Of a DNA stretch of 64,000 nucleotides, positions 51,945 to 62,599 are shown in pieces. A program made the translations under genes and the position numbers. The notes under the pieces were generated by a model. It made no database searches and was not told where the DNA came from. It worked only from the letters and a program-made list of their open reading frames with translations. Location: assembly GCA_023079485.1 (NCBI GenBank), contig CM041083.1:152104552-152168551 (forward strand). The letters are read 5' to 3'. Position 1 is the stretch's first letter; each line of letters opens with the position of its first letter. This DNA comes from Archilochus colubris. Lineage: Eukaryota; Chordata; Aves; Apodiformes; Trochilidae.

Positions 51945-52469
51945 GAGAAAACAAGAGGGCTTGGTCTTAAGCTCTGCCAGGTTAGATATTAGGAAGAAAT
52001 TTTTTACAGAGAGGGTGATCAGGCATTGGAGGTGGTGGATTCTCCATCCCTGGAGGTTTTTAAGGAGAGACTGAATGTGATCTCTGTTGCCAAATGACTT
52101 TCAACAAGACAAGAGGGCATGGTCTTAAGTTGTGCCAGGGGAAGTTTAGGTTAGATATTAGAAAGAATTTCTTTACGGAGAGAGTGATCAAGCATTGGAA
52201 TGGGCTGCCCAGGGAAGTAGTGGATTCTCCGTCCCTGGAGATATTTAATAAGAGACTGGATGTGGCACTCAGTGCCATGGTCTAGCAACTGCTCCGGTGG
52301 TTCAAGGGTTGGACTAGATGATCTCTGAGGTCCCTTCCAACCCAGCCAATTCTATGATTCTATGATACTCAGTGCCATGGTCTGGTAACCACAGTGGTAG
52401 TGAGTGAAGGGTTGGACTTTATGATCTCAGAGGTCCTCTCCAACCCAGATGATTCTGTGATTCTGTGAC
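51945..52469 (+). mobile_element. CR1 LINE copy (outer), interrupted by a second CR1
   Basis: The left part (about 51945-52079) runs from CAAGAGGGCTTGGTCTTAAG to GAGACTGAATGTG. The right part (52366-52469) resumes with ACTCAGTGCCATGGTCTGGT and ends GATTCTGTGATTCTGTGA. In uninterrupted copies these two pieces are adjacent. The left part also lacks 16 bp (after GGCATTGGA, before GGTGGTGG) between short repeats. Confidence 0.88.
52080..52365 (+). mobile_element. CR1 LINE copy (inner, nested)
   Basis: A younger-looking copy starts near ATCTCTGTTGCCAAATGACT and passes through GTTAGATATTAGAAAGAATT and GGCACTCAGTGCCATGGTCT. It ends with the intact tail ATTCTATGATTCTATGA at 52365, where the outer CR1 resumes at once. 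Both are in plus orientation. Confidence 0.88.
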
Positions 52470-53082
52470 AGCTGCTACATGAAGTAATCCACAGAAGCAC
52501 CCAGTCCATGAAAGAAGGGTTACTTTTTGAACATACAGGCTATGCTGCCTACAACTTTGCCATCTGGGGAGAAAGTAGTGTCAATACAGCAGGACTACTC
52601 CTGTCCAGTTAGTATCCAGGACAGACTTAGAGCACACTATCACAAAATACTGCAGAATGGATTATCCAAGATTTTGGTTCTTTTTTAACTGCTACTCTCC
52701 ATTTTCACACTGAAAAATACTTCATGTAAACACTTTTTTTAGGTAGTGACATATAAGGATTCTCAGTATCCAAGAAACTACAACTCAGTCACGTCACAAG
52801 GGCAAGTGTTCACTCACTCTCTTCTTGCAATGCTTCAGAACTGTAACACTCTCACATTTTCACCTCTAAGTGCCAAAAAAAACCAAACCCCCCCCAAAAC
52901 CAAAGGAAAAAAAAAATCCCAAACACTAAGCCTCTCTGTATAACACAGAGCCATAGCAAAATAGGATACCTTAGAAAAGTTAAAATAATCTTGGACACAC
53001 CCAAGAGCCAAGTTAGTAAATGACAGAGTAAGATCTGAGAACCATCCACTGGTCTAGCAAAGCTCTCTATTCACCTATCTGG

Positions 53083-53133
53083 AAAAAAACAAACAAACAA
53101 CAAACAAACAAAAAAAACCCCAAACACCAAACA
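53083..53133. repeat. 51-bp tract of A and C only
   Basis: AAAC/ACAA blocks on the plus strand without any G or T. It is one of a set of such tracts: also 52873-52904, 49057-49083 and 56512-56543. Confidence 0.88.
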
Positions 53134-56100
53134 GTTCACACAGAAATGTATTTCACTCTACTTGAATTAAACTAGGGTTCTAATATATATAGCAGCTGTG
53201 GTATTATAAACCCAGAGTGGCAAACACTGCTTACCGCTCCAAGGACAGACCTACCACAGCACTTCTTTGGACAAAGTGTAGTTCTAGCCTCTCTAATATT
53301 CAGGGGTTTTTTCCAGCAGCTATTTTTCTCCCCTACTCTAGCTCCAAGTTCTAACCTCCATCCATCTCAACCTCCTCTCATGTTTAGAAATCCTTTAGTC
53401 ACTCAAATGTGGTATGAATAAATGCATTTTCCTCCTCAAAATTTCAAATGCAGTCATATTTTAATGCAAAACTGCATCTTTATACAGACTGGCTATTTAA
53501 TTATTGGCTGCATTTAATGAACAAACCTTAAAAAGGGACAAAAATAACTTCAATAGTAGACACCAACAAGTGAACATCTGTTGTCAAAGTGATTGGTACA
53601 ATCCTTACATATGAGTTGCTAGGAAATAAGAGGTGAAAAGAGACATCCTAATTGAGAATACAGCTTCAACAGAAGCTGACTCAGACCTGGCCAGACAAAG
53701 AACATGCTCATTTTTGTTTGCACTGATCTCCTTGAATAACCCCTATTGCAGATTGCTCATGCAACCTCCCTGAGCATTAAAACCTGCTTTCACTACCCTG
53801 CTATAACAGCCTCTCAAATGCTGCCTACTAGGATCATAATTCAACCACTTGATTTCACCTGGGATCATTCAGTTTTCTGCAAATGGAGACAATCTGAAAG
53901 GGGAGAAGGGGAAAAAACTACTTTCAGGACTATTTCCCCAGGCACTCAGATATTAAAAGCACAGACACCGAGAGGCAGAATAAAGAGCCAAGTTTTCCCA
54001 CCAACTTGAGTCCCTGTTTGGCACAAAATCACAGGTGTCCCAAGCTTACAGGCTGGCTGTTGAAAATGCTCCACCAATCATGACAGCTCAAAAATACTCT
54101 TGACATTCATTCTTGCAATTCTGTCAGTAAACATATTTAGGCTAACACCTAGTCTTTTCTTATAGTATATGGATTTGCACAGAAATCCAGTCCAACACTT
54201 CTAGAAATGGTATCTGCTACTTTGATATCAGGGCTGAATCTCCACTAGAAGATGCTGACAAATACAAGGAGCATGTATTTGGTGAGATACAGAATAATGT
54301 TAAAATCCAGGTGTACAAGCTTCAGACTGGAACCAAATTATGAACAGAAGCCATTCAGAGGGCAAAACTTGCTCATGTAAATTAATCACCCTGTGCAATA
54401 TCATAACAGCAGCAGGGGGTTCCAGAATTTCTGTAGGATGGTTGCAATGGGGCACTTTTTTGCACAAAATGCTATGAAAGTCACCAATATCCTGCCACAG
54501 ACATAAGCATAATATAACTTCAGAGATTCATGACTTGCAGTGGAACAGTTGTTTTGACAGACACACAGATAGGTACTCATGACTTGCTTTTACACTTAAT
54601 CTGCTAACACTGACAAAACCAAAAGAAACTGCATCCCAGAACTGTAGGATCTTACTCATTTTTTATCATATCAAGAACTATTTAGCCTAACACAACCACA
54701 CAGCCACACCCCACATACAGTAACTTCCAATCATAAAATCCAGGCATCGATTACTCCCCAATCAGGGTGTTTTCCAGAACCTTTCGGTGGATGAGAATTA
54801 AGTGCTTTTTTACCTACATTAAAAATCCATTAGCAAAGCTTATCACACACAACACTCTCCTATGCAGCAGAGAAAGTTGTCCCTAATCCCTCATTGTTTC
54901 ATTAGGCAACTTTCTGGTTCAACGTTTTTGCTGAATAGTAACAAAAAAATTGATCAGCCACCTAGTAGTGCCAGTTTCTAGAATGGACTGCAGAGAATGA
55001 GATACTTAAAAAATCCTCTCTTTTTAGGAGAACACAGCAGTTTTTGGTGTTTTGAAAACCAGTAGGAAAGCAAAAACTCTTATACCTGTAGAGCTTTACA
55101 GGGTCTAACATAAAGACTTTCTATTTCCAAGTATGTATAAGCTTTCCATGTATTAGAGTAATACTCAGAAACTACGGAGTTAATTTTCCCTACAAAACAT
55201 AGGCCTTTGACAAAGTAGTGTGGGGTGAGGAGGAAAACAAAAAACCCCAAAAGATGATAAACAAGATACACACACACCAGAACAACTGGTGACTCAGTAC
55301 TTCCCAAGTGATCATAGTTTACATCACTGTAGAAGACAGTTGAAGAACTACAGAAGTAAATAGGTACAACAGCAGAGGCAGCTCTCCTTCTGCATCAATT
55401 ACACTAAACAGGAACTAGTTAATTTGCTCTATAGCAGGGAAGAGCACTGCCATAAATGCAGTTGAAAGATGTGGGTATCTGGAATCTTTTAAAGATTCTA
55501 TAACATGTCACCCAAAGGATTTCTTATTGTTGTACAATGCCTTATCCATTGTTAAAATCCAGACCATTTCTATCCAAACTGCTGACATGCCCCACAGCAG
55601 GACAGTTGCTGTACGATTCTTGTCAGTCACAGCAGTGTACAAGGCATAGAAAATAAGAGAGTAAGTAACCCAAGTTGTACTAGTCTTCCGCCTTAACTGA
55701 ACTTTCTACTTTTTTTTCCCCCCATCTGTTTTTGTTTTCATCTTCCCTACCTTTAATTAAATCCCTGACCGCCTCCCAGCTCCCAGGAAATCCCACTTTT
55801 CCCAGCAGGAAACAGGCTTGCCTATTTCTACTCCAAGACATGACCAGCTAGCACATTTCTGCAGGTCAGATCCCTTCAAACACTCATCTCTTCAACCAAA
55901 CTCATGCAAGATGCATTTCCCAGTGACCACAATATGCAAGGAGTAGCACTCCAGCATCTGTCAGGACTACTTTTTTGACTTTTAGGAATTCACACTAAGA
56001 CATTAGCAGCATTAATCAGCTAGCTCAGTTGTCAGAAACCAAACCCAAGGTCTGAATTCTGAAAAGGCACAGAACACCTATGACCAAAATGACCATTTCT

Positions 56101-59100
56101 CTTATTAGGAGTCCCAGCTAGCTCTGTAAAACAAACTTGTGTAATAATCCTTCCATGCAAAGTATGTTGGCCACACATAAAACATTTTTTTTTCATTTTT
56201 TATGAACGAGGGACATTCCCTCCCTCAGTTTCAGTGGGTGCCTAAATATGCTGCTCAGTTCTAAGCGAGTAACAGAAATGCTAATCTCAAGTCACAAAAA
56301 AACCCCCAACATTTAAGGCTACCAAATCACAGACAGTTTTTTCTGTAGTTTGCTATCCACTTAAAGAACCTGATTTAGCTCCAAAGTAGCCTGAAGTCAG
56401 CTCTTAACCAAGCATTTCACATTTGGATACTTAGCACTCAAAATTCCCCAGGTGTCATTGTCATCCTACTAACTTTAAGTGTAATGAAAAAATGCACATC
56501 ATGCCCCACCTCACCCCCCCAAAAAAACAACCAAACAAAAAAAGCAACCAGGTGAGCCCAAAATGAGATCGAATTCACAGAACCATTCATCTAGTAAGTC
56601 ACCCTGAGAAATCATGGTAAATAAAGTTTAATTTAACAGTGAAAGAGAATGCTATGTTTGCTCATTTTTTTCTTAGGAAGGTGGAAAGTCTAGAATAACT
56701 TAGACAAGATCCATTTTACAGCTCAGTCTCCTCTCATGGGGCCAGAAGCCCAGTCCTCCGTTTCCAGCTACGTTCCAAAACAAAACTTCAGAATCAGCAC
56801 CACACACCACCAGGGTGGGAATTCATTTCAAGGCCTTGCCAATTCCATACTGGCAGTTCTTATGCACAGTTTTAACAATTATGAGTCTCAACTCTTTTCC
56901 TGATGACCATAATAACCAAGGGAAGACAGATGCTTGTTAATGCTGCTACAGAAGACACAAGCACAGCAGACAATCCATTAGGAAGAGCAGTATGAGCAGT
57001 ATGTAGCCAATGGAGTACAGAAGAATCCTAATGGAACATTTCTGGTTTTCCCCCCCAGTATCTCCTCATCTAGACAGAAAACAAAACCACCGAAAAAACC
57101 AAAAACCCAACAAGAACAGGAAACTGAAATGACCAGAAATTAAGACTCTCTGAGAACAAACCAGTAGATTTCACAGCAAGGCTATGATAAGAGTCACAAC
57201 ATGATGCAGACCGCTGCTTTACAGTTTTATCTCCTATATCCATGACATTTCTGTGTTTTACATTGAATACTGTTTACTTATTTTGTCTGAAGCTACTAAA
57301 ACAAAACATTTAGAGAGGCTCTAGGGAATGAATTCTAGTTTAGTAACAGGTGGGAAGGGAGACCAATGGTGTGAACTTGTAAGCTAAATACCAGATCTGA
57401 AGAAAGCTGTGGGTCTGTCAGTAATACTTTGTAAGCAAAGCCATTTATGAACTACACAAATACAAGTGATGCATTTTAAAGAAGAGAATTAGCCAGAAAC
57501 ACAACAAAGTGCTCCATTCACTTCCTCATTACAGTATGTAAACTATGCAGGAAAGATACAGCTCCGTGCCACCACAGCAGGGGATGTCCCCTTCTAGTCC
57601 TATGTTCATTTAATGCATATGAACTAGCTGGCCATTACTCAAAATGTCTGCTCACCAACTGCTTTGGTATTCTCAAGTCAACACAAGAAAGAAATTCTGA
57701 AGAACTAAACTGTTTTTTCAGTATCATCCAGTGACAAATTCATGAAAAACAACCACTTAATTTCCCAGAATGCTTTCAGATACTAGGAGCGTACAGAGAA
57801 AAGTTTTCTACAGTTAACAGACAAGGTTTTCCTTATAAGGGTAACTGTGCTATACCAGAACTTCAGGCAAGTATTAATACTACTTAGAATTTCTTGCTTT
57901 TTGTTTAGAAAGACAAATCTAGTTAGGCTTTTCATGCATGATACACATTTCAAAAAAAAAATCAGTTTAGAGAATTCCTAAAAACCCATGCAGGCTTATC
58001 TTGCCTAGTGCTAAGCTTAAAGAAGTTTATATGGCTCAGACTAATTCACAGCAGCTCACTTGAAAAATTATTACCTGTATCAAAGCCAGTAGAAAGAAAT
58101 AAGCTTCTCATCCATGTGACTGTATTATAACAGACTCAACATGCCTGTAAAAAATCCTTCTTGGTATTTCTGCAGATCTCTTATACTGGCACTTGTTTTG
58201 GCTACCTTACTACTCCACTACAGTAAACTTCCCAAAGGAATACCAGTAACAAGACAACTTATTTCAGCAAACCCAGCTGGACTTCAATGCAGTACCTCTC
58301 CCTATGCTTGTGTCAACCTGAGTGCAATGTCTCAACTACACAGAAACATGCACAGGATTAGAAAAAGAAGAAAAAATTCTTTGGAGACACATGACTATAA
58401 AATAAGAAAAATAATTTAAATGGAACTTGAGGTACAAGGCAAGATTATATTCACTTACTACACACCCATCAGAAAGCTACTGATACATTAGAATAAGTGA
58501 TACAGACTAAATTACAGGTATTTTCAGAAAAGAACATGTGATTAACCTCAAACTTCTGATAAAATAAACTATATGATTTAGTAAACAAAAGCTGTATTGA
58601 AAGCATGCAAGTAAGACCAATACTACAGTCTATACACAGGCATTGTTGTACTTTCCCCATGACTGAAAGTACAGATTAATGTGTCTTTAAACGCCGTAAC
58701 AGTTACAAAATTATTACTCAGACTTGCACCATGCACAAGTATTCTTTGGAGGCCAAGCAATTAAACATGTCAGTTTGTTTTCACACAAAGGTATCAAAAC
58801 CATGTACATTCCAACATACCTGATGGTTAATTTAAGGCTCCACAGGCATTAAAAATTGCTTCTGCAAGCACTCAGCTTTAACAAAGTTTTGTTGTCTAAC
58901 TATAATATTCATCTTATCTGCTTACATAGCAGTATAAGCCTGACAGCATATTAAATGCTTCCTGCATTTCAACTTTCAAGAATCCTTTTACACTCAGAAA
59001 GGAGTTAAAGCTGCCACTACCAGATTATTCCAGAAACTGAACATAGAGATGAAGATGAGACACACATCTTCATCTGCTGACTTTACTGACACAAGTCTCC

Positions 59101-60474
59101 TCTAATCAGAAAAACTAGTAAGTTAATTTGAAGCTTGGGAACACAGTATTTTGGAAAAGAAGCATATATGAACAGTACAGTCCAAAGAAGTGGATGTAGA
59201 AAAAAGAAAAGGACAGAAATTGAGTAGCACATGATAAAAATCTAAGTTGGCTTGGCTACTTTAGAAATAAAGTTAAGGGGATACCAAACCCATCTAAAAA
59301 TTTTAGTGTCTTCCTCGCAGACAGAGTAATATTCCAAGGCAGCACTGTGATCATTGATTGCCTCTGGAAAAGTGTTCAGCACTCTCAGGAAAACAACCCA
59401 TTTAGCTTAGTATCCCCCCCTTTTAATTTGCAAGGGCAAGCATTGAGGCAGCAAGGGCAGCATTGACCCAAATATGCTTAATTTTCCTACCAGAAAGGTA
59501 CTTTAGAGTACTATCAAGAGTGGTGACTATAAGCAACAAAATTAGTACTTTGAATTTCCAGCATTATGCCTCTGGAAGTCTGTTTTAGGAAATGAAACCA
59601 TTAATATTTGAGCTACAAGCACAGTTTGCTAACATGCAGCTCACTCAAAACCAAGATGTGCCAAATGCTCCACTTGCAGATTTTACGTTAACACTTCCTT
59701 ATGGAGCTGGTTACCACATCTGCCTTAATCAACCTCAACTTCTTTGAAGCAGTTATGAGTTTTTCCCCCAGGTAAGTTCTTCAGGTAGCTCAAGAGATGT
59801 CTTATTTCATTGCCATGCACCACATGATAATTCACTTCAACAGTTACAAGTTGACCCCTGTTACACTCACCTAAAATGTAGATATCCACAAGCAGTGGAC
59901 ACCTGACTAGTAATAAAGATTCCATAGCTGAAGAATGATTACAGCCCTGCTTGTAACCTCCTTTATTACTCATTAATTTTAAAAGTTCAGGATGGAAGAA
60001 CTAAGGCTAAAAAAGCACTGTATTACCAATCAGAACACACACAAAATTCCAATAGAATAAGAAGCATTACAAAAGCAAGCCACTGAATCCTTCATGTAAT
60101 CTGATTTTTAGAAGTAAGCTTACACTGAGCAAGTCAGAACTTTCATACAGATTTTCTGATACCTAACATCCATTTCTTCCCAACAAATTCTACAAGAAAC
60201 TATAAACAAGTAACCACCTCACTTTAATAGAAAGCTTGTAATAGCCTTAAAACAAATAAAAAGGAACACAGTCAAGGATTTGAGTAAATACATATTGTCA
60301 ACAACAAACATCCAGTACATACAAGCAAAAAGCCAGATACAGAAAACTGAAGTCTTGTTACACATAAAATTACATGACAATTTTTTCAAGAAGAAACTTA
60401 AAAATCTTAAGTTTCATGGCCCAGTGAGGGAGAATTTCCTTAAAGCTATGAAGTTGTTTCAGCCTCTATCCCCA

Positions 60475-60552
60475 CCAACCTCAACAGGCCGGGACAAGTG
60501 CAATACCACAGTCACACACAGCATTGCAACTGATCCCAACCTGTGTAGAAAG
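60475..60552 (-). ncRNA. MIR92A1: microRNA precursor mir-92a-1
   Basis: A 78-nt hairpin and the last member of the miR-17-92 cluster. The 3p guide is at 60485-60505 (minus), with seed AUUGCAC and the CACUUGUCCCGGCC core exactly as in the vertebrate miRNA. The 5p arm lies at about 60520-60542 (AGGUUGGGAUC..). miR-92a represses targets different from those of the miR-17 and miR-19 families. It is 35 bp downstream of mir-19b-1 in the same transcript and, by established knowledge, is released by Drosha and Dicer. Confidence 0.98.
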
Positions 60553-60587
60553 GGGTACAATTTTTCCACACTTACTGACTGACTTGT

Positions 60588-60674
60588 CACTGCCACAGTC
60601 AGTTTTGCATGGATTTGCACAGCTGAGTATCATACAGCTGGATGCAAACCTGCAAAACTAACCAGAGAACAGTG
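60588..60674 (-). ncRNA. MIR19B1: microRNA precursor mir-19b-1
   Basis: An 87-nt hairpin. The 3p guide is at 60599-60621 (minus), seed GUGCAAA with the following AUCCAUGCAAAACUGA; the CC in AUCCAU distinguishes it from miR-19a (AUCUAU). The 5p arm is at 60640-60659. miR-19 is the PTEN-repressing component of the cluster in mammals. Confidence 0.98.
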
Positions 60675-60729
60675 TTCAATAAACAACAAATAAATTTTAA
60701 GACACGCTGAATATGTAGGTCTACAGCTA

Positions 60730-60800
60730 GCAGTACTTTAAGTGCTTATAATGCAGTAGATTAGTGAACACTACCTGCACTATAAGCACTTTAGTGCTAC
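60730..60800 (-). ncRNA. MIR20A: microRNA precursor mir-20a
   Basis: A 71-nt hairpin. The 5p guide is at 60771-60793 (minus), seed AAAGUGC, the same family as miR-17. The 3p passenger is at about 60736-60757. The loop region (UUCACUAAUC side) differs from the human precursor while the mature arm is identical. Targets shared with miR-17 include E2F1 and p21 in mammals. Confidence 0.98.
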
Positions 60801-60897
60801 AAGAGCTGTCATTCACTAGACTGCTATGAAGGTAAGGCAGGACACAAAACATCCCATAACCAGCTGAAAGCATCCAAACTCCTTGATGTAGATCATA

Positions 60898-60979
60898 ACA
60901 GGCCACCATCAGTTTTGCATAGATTTGCACAACTACACTCTTCTTGTAGTGCAACTATGCAAAACTAACAGAAGACTGC
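60898..60979 (-). ncRNA. MIR19A: microRNA precursor mir-19a
   Basis: An 82-nt hairpin. The 3p guide is at 60909-60931 (minus), seed GUGCAAA followed by AUCUAUGCAAAACUGA. The 5p arm is at 60946-60966. It lies 97 bp upstream of mir-20a in transcript order. Confidence 0.98.
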
Positions 60980-61046
60980 AAAGCAGAAAACTACTGGAAC
61001 ATCTACAGTCTTAACCTGAGTGACTGGATGAAGACATAACTTCTTA

Positions 61047-61117
61047 TGCCAGAAGGAGCACTTAGGGCAGTAGATGCTAATCTACTTCACTATCTGCACT
61101 AGATGCACCTTAGTACA
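61047..61117 (-). ncRNA. MIR18A: microRNA precursor mir-18a
   Basis: A 71-nt hairpin. The 5p guide is at 61090-61112 (minus), seed AAGGUGC followed by AUCUAGUGCAGAUAG. The 3p arm is at about 61049-61071 (ACUGCCCUAAGUGCUCC). In mammals this precursor needs hnRNP A1 for efficient processing; its loop (UGAAGUAGAUUAGC) is unchanged here. Confidence 0.98.
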
Positions 61118-61187
61118 AAAAGCACTTGACACCACCACACTGTACCTTTCCAATCTCTGAAGTTCTGCAAGATCTCCTGAGGCAGTT

Positions 61188-61272
61188 GTCAACATAATGC
61201 TACAAGTGCCTTCACTGCAGTAGGTTCTATATATCACTACCTGCACTGTAAGCACTTTGACATTACTCTGAC
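61188..61272 (-). ncRNA. MIR17: microRNA precursor mir-17
   Basis: An 85-nt hairpin, the first of the cluster. The 5p guide is at 61237-61259 (minus), seed AAAGUGC then UUACAGUGCAGGUAG. The 3p arm is at 61200-61221 (ACUGCAGUGAAGGCACUU). The terminal loop is bird-like (GAUAUAUAGAACC) and differs from the mammalian one, while both mature arms are intact. Confidence 0.98.
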
Positions 61273-62438
61273 GCAACCAGCGTTTTTAGTAATTCAAGAT
61301 ATGTTGTCTACCTTGCACCTGCTGAAAGAAAAGAACAAAGATTTGATCAGGTTTTGAATGGCTCAAGTTTGACAACAAAGCTTTGGAACAAATATTCACA
61401 CTTTGTTTTTGGACTGAAGACCTCGTTCAGAGTAAGCTGAACCAGTGTGTTAGCCCAAACCAGGACTCTTGTGGGTTACAGTATCAAAATCAATGCTGAT
61501 TCACAGTTGGAGGAGCCCAATTGTGACAATGAGTCAACTGCTTGTCCCATACCATTCTCAGAACGCCATCACAACTTCTGGAGATAAAAATAACTTAGTT
61601 TTCAAAGACCGTTCTGGAATAGGGTAAGAACTTCTACCATCTCTCCTCAGTAGAAGAAAAGGTAAGGCCAGAAAGTATTAAAACAAGTATAAACAAAGTT
61701 TATGCCCGACTCTGTAACTGTGAATTTAATAATTAAATTGAGTAGATCATACCACCAGCTTTCTGAAGTCCAGAAAGCATCTCACTACATTCCAGGTATC
61801 CTCTCAAGTTTTCCAATTAGTCCCTTTGCTGGCAGGTTAGACAATCTGCTGCTACTGCCAGAGACATCCTGCCTCAAAATACAGTTCCTACCATTGTCTT
61901 TACATTGTCCTATCTAGTAGCAAAGAGCATTTTCTGAAGATGGCTGTACAATATACTACTACAACCAGATTTCAGCCACTTGGTAGAGACCCAAGGCTCA
62001 CTGAAGCAGGAAAAAACTGCGTTTTAAAATCTGAAAACACATTTTAAGCCTTCTTTATTAAGAATATAGACTTGAAGGATCACATAGTTTTTACTTGACA
62101 CAGCAAGCTTAATACTTTGAAACTACAAGAAAACTGTCACTTTTGCTAAACTGAAAAAGCTTTTTTAAAGAAAAATACAATCCCAGAAATGGAACCTAAA
62201 CATTTTTAAGCCTGTTTCATTGTCCAGCTGCTTTACTTGGAGTGCTTTAAAAACTTTCATTATTCTCCTCTTCACGACTGAAATTCTGGACTGCCACACG
62301 TGCATCCAATCCCAAGGAACACTTTGGAATTTAGTGCTCCTAACCAAAGTTGGGCTTCAAAAGCACTGCTTCTGCCTCGATGTTTCTAAAAAACAAATTC
62401 TTAAAAAAACCAACAACAAGCCAAAACAAAAAACTTAC
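61273..62438 (-). other. MIR17HG: MIR17HG intron or unspliced spacer upstream of mir-17
   Basis: AT-rich sequence between the predicted exon donor and the first hairpin. It begins (at its right, 5' end) with a GT-rich run on the transcribed strand. No further exon or repeat was recognised. In mammals an A/T-rich segment just upstream of mir-17 has promoter activity; whether this stretch does cannot be told from sequence. Confidence 0.6.
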
Positions 62439-62527
62439 CCGTTTTCGGTAAAAAGCAATTTCCTTCACAAACATGCTACTGCAATATTCCCCAGAAAGCC
62501 TCATTATTCCTGCTGCACGTGTCGATA
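62439..62527 (-). ncRNA. MIR17HG: MIR17HG internal exon (predicted)
   Basis: An 89-bp stretch with textbook splice signals on the minus strand. The upstream polypyrimidine tract (TTTTTTTTTCTTTGCAG) ends at 62528, and the donor is CGG/GTAAGT at 62439/62438. It lies between the CpG-island promoter and mir-17 (1.17 kb upstream of that hairpin). It contains a CACGTG E-box (62516-62521). One frame is open through the exon from an internal ATG (MRLSGEYCSSMFVKEIAFYR...), but it is short, runs into the intron, and resembles no protein I know, so the exon is called non-coding. Confidence 0.7.
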
Positions 62528-62599
62528 CTGCAAAGAAAAAAAAAACCAAAAGCCACACCAAGTTATTTGCTTTTTGTTGCCGAGGAGAGAACAAAGTCA

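Larger units (their letters stand above)
38480..59961. other. intergenic DNA between GPC5 and MIR17HG
   Basis: AT-rich sequence with no supported gene. It holds an LTR fragment (about 40040-40208), CR1 copies at 41836, 43270, 44458, 46808 and 51945-52469, and several A/C-only tracts. The stretches 38480-39990, 40209-41835, 42483-43269, 43508-44457, 44697-46807, 47527-50794, 53134-56511 and 56544-59961 show nothing I recognise. A run of fifteen or more A at 41457-41472 is followed by somewhat GC-richer sequence to 41700 of unknown origin. The 223-codon minus-strand frame at 50283-50954 is judged non-coding. Confidence 0.75.

Noticed and set aside
58141..58419. 92-codon frame with a signal-peptide-like start
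   Set aside because: No similarity recognised, no splice or promoter context, and AT-rich surroundings; chance frame.
62439..62527. Protein-coding interpretation of the exon (MRLSGEYC...)
   Set aside because: The frame is short, has no continuation I could find, and the exon belongs to a known non-coding host gene by position.
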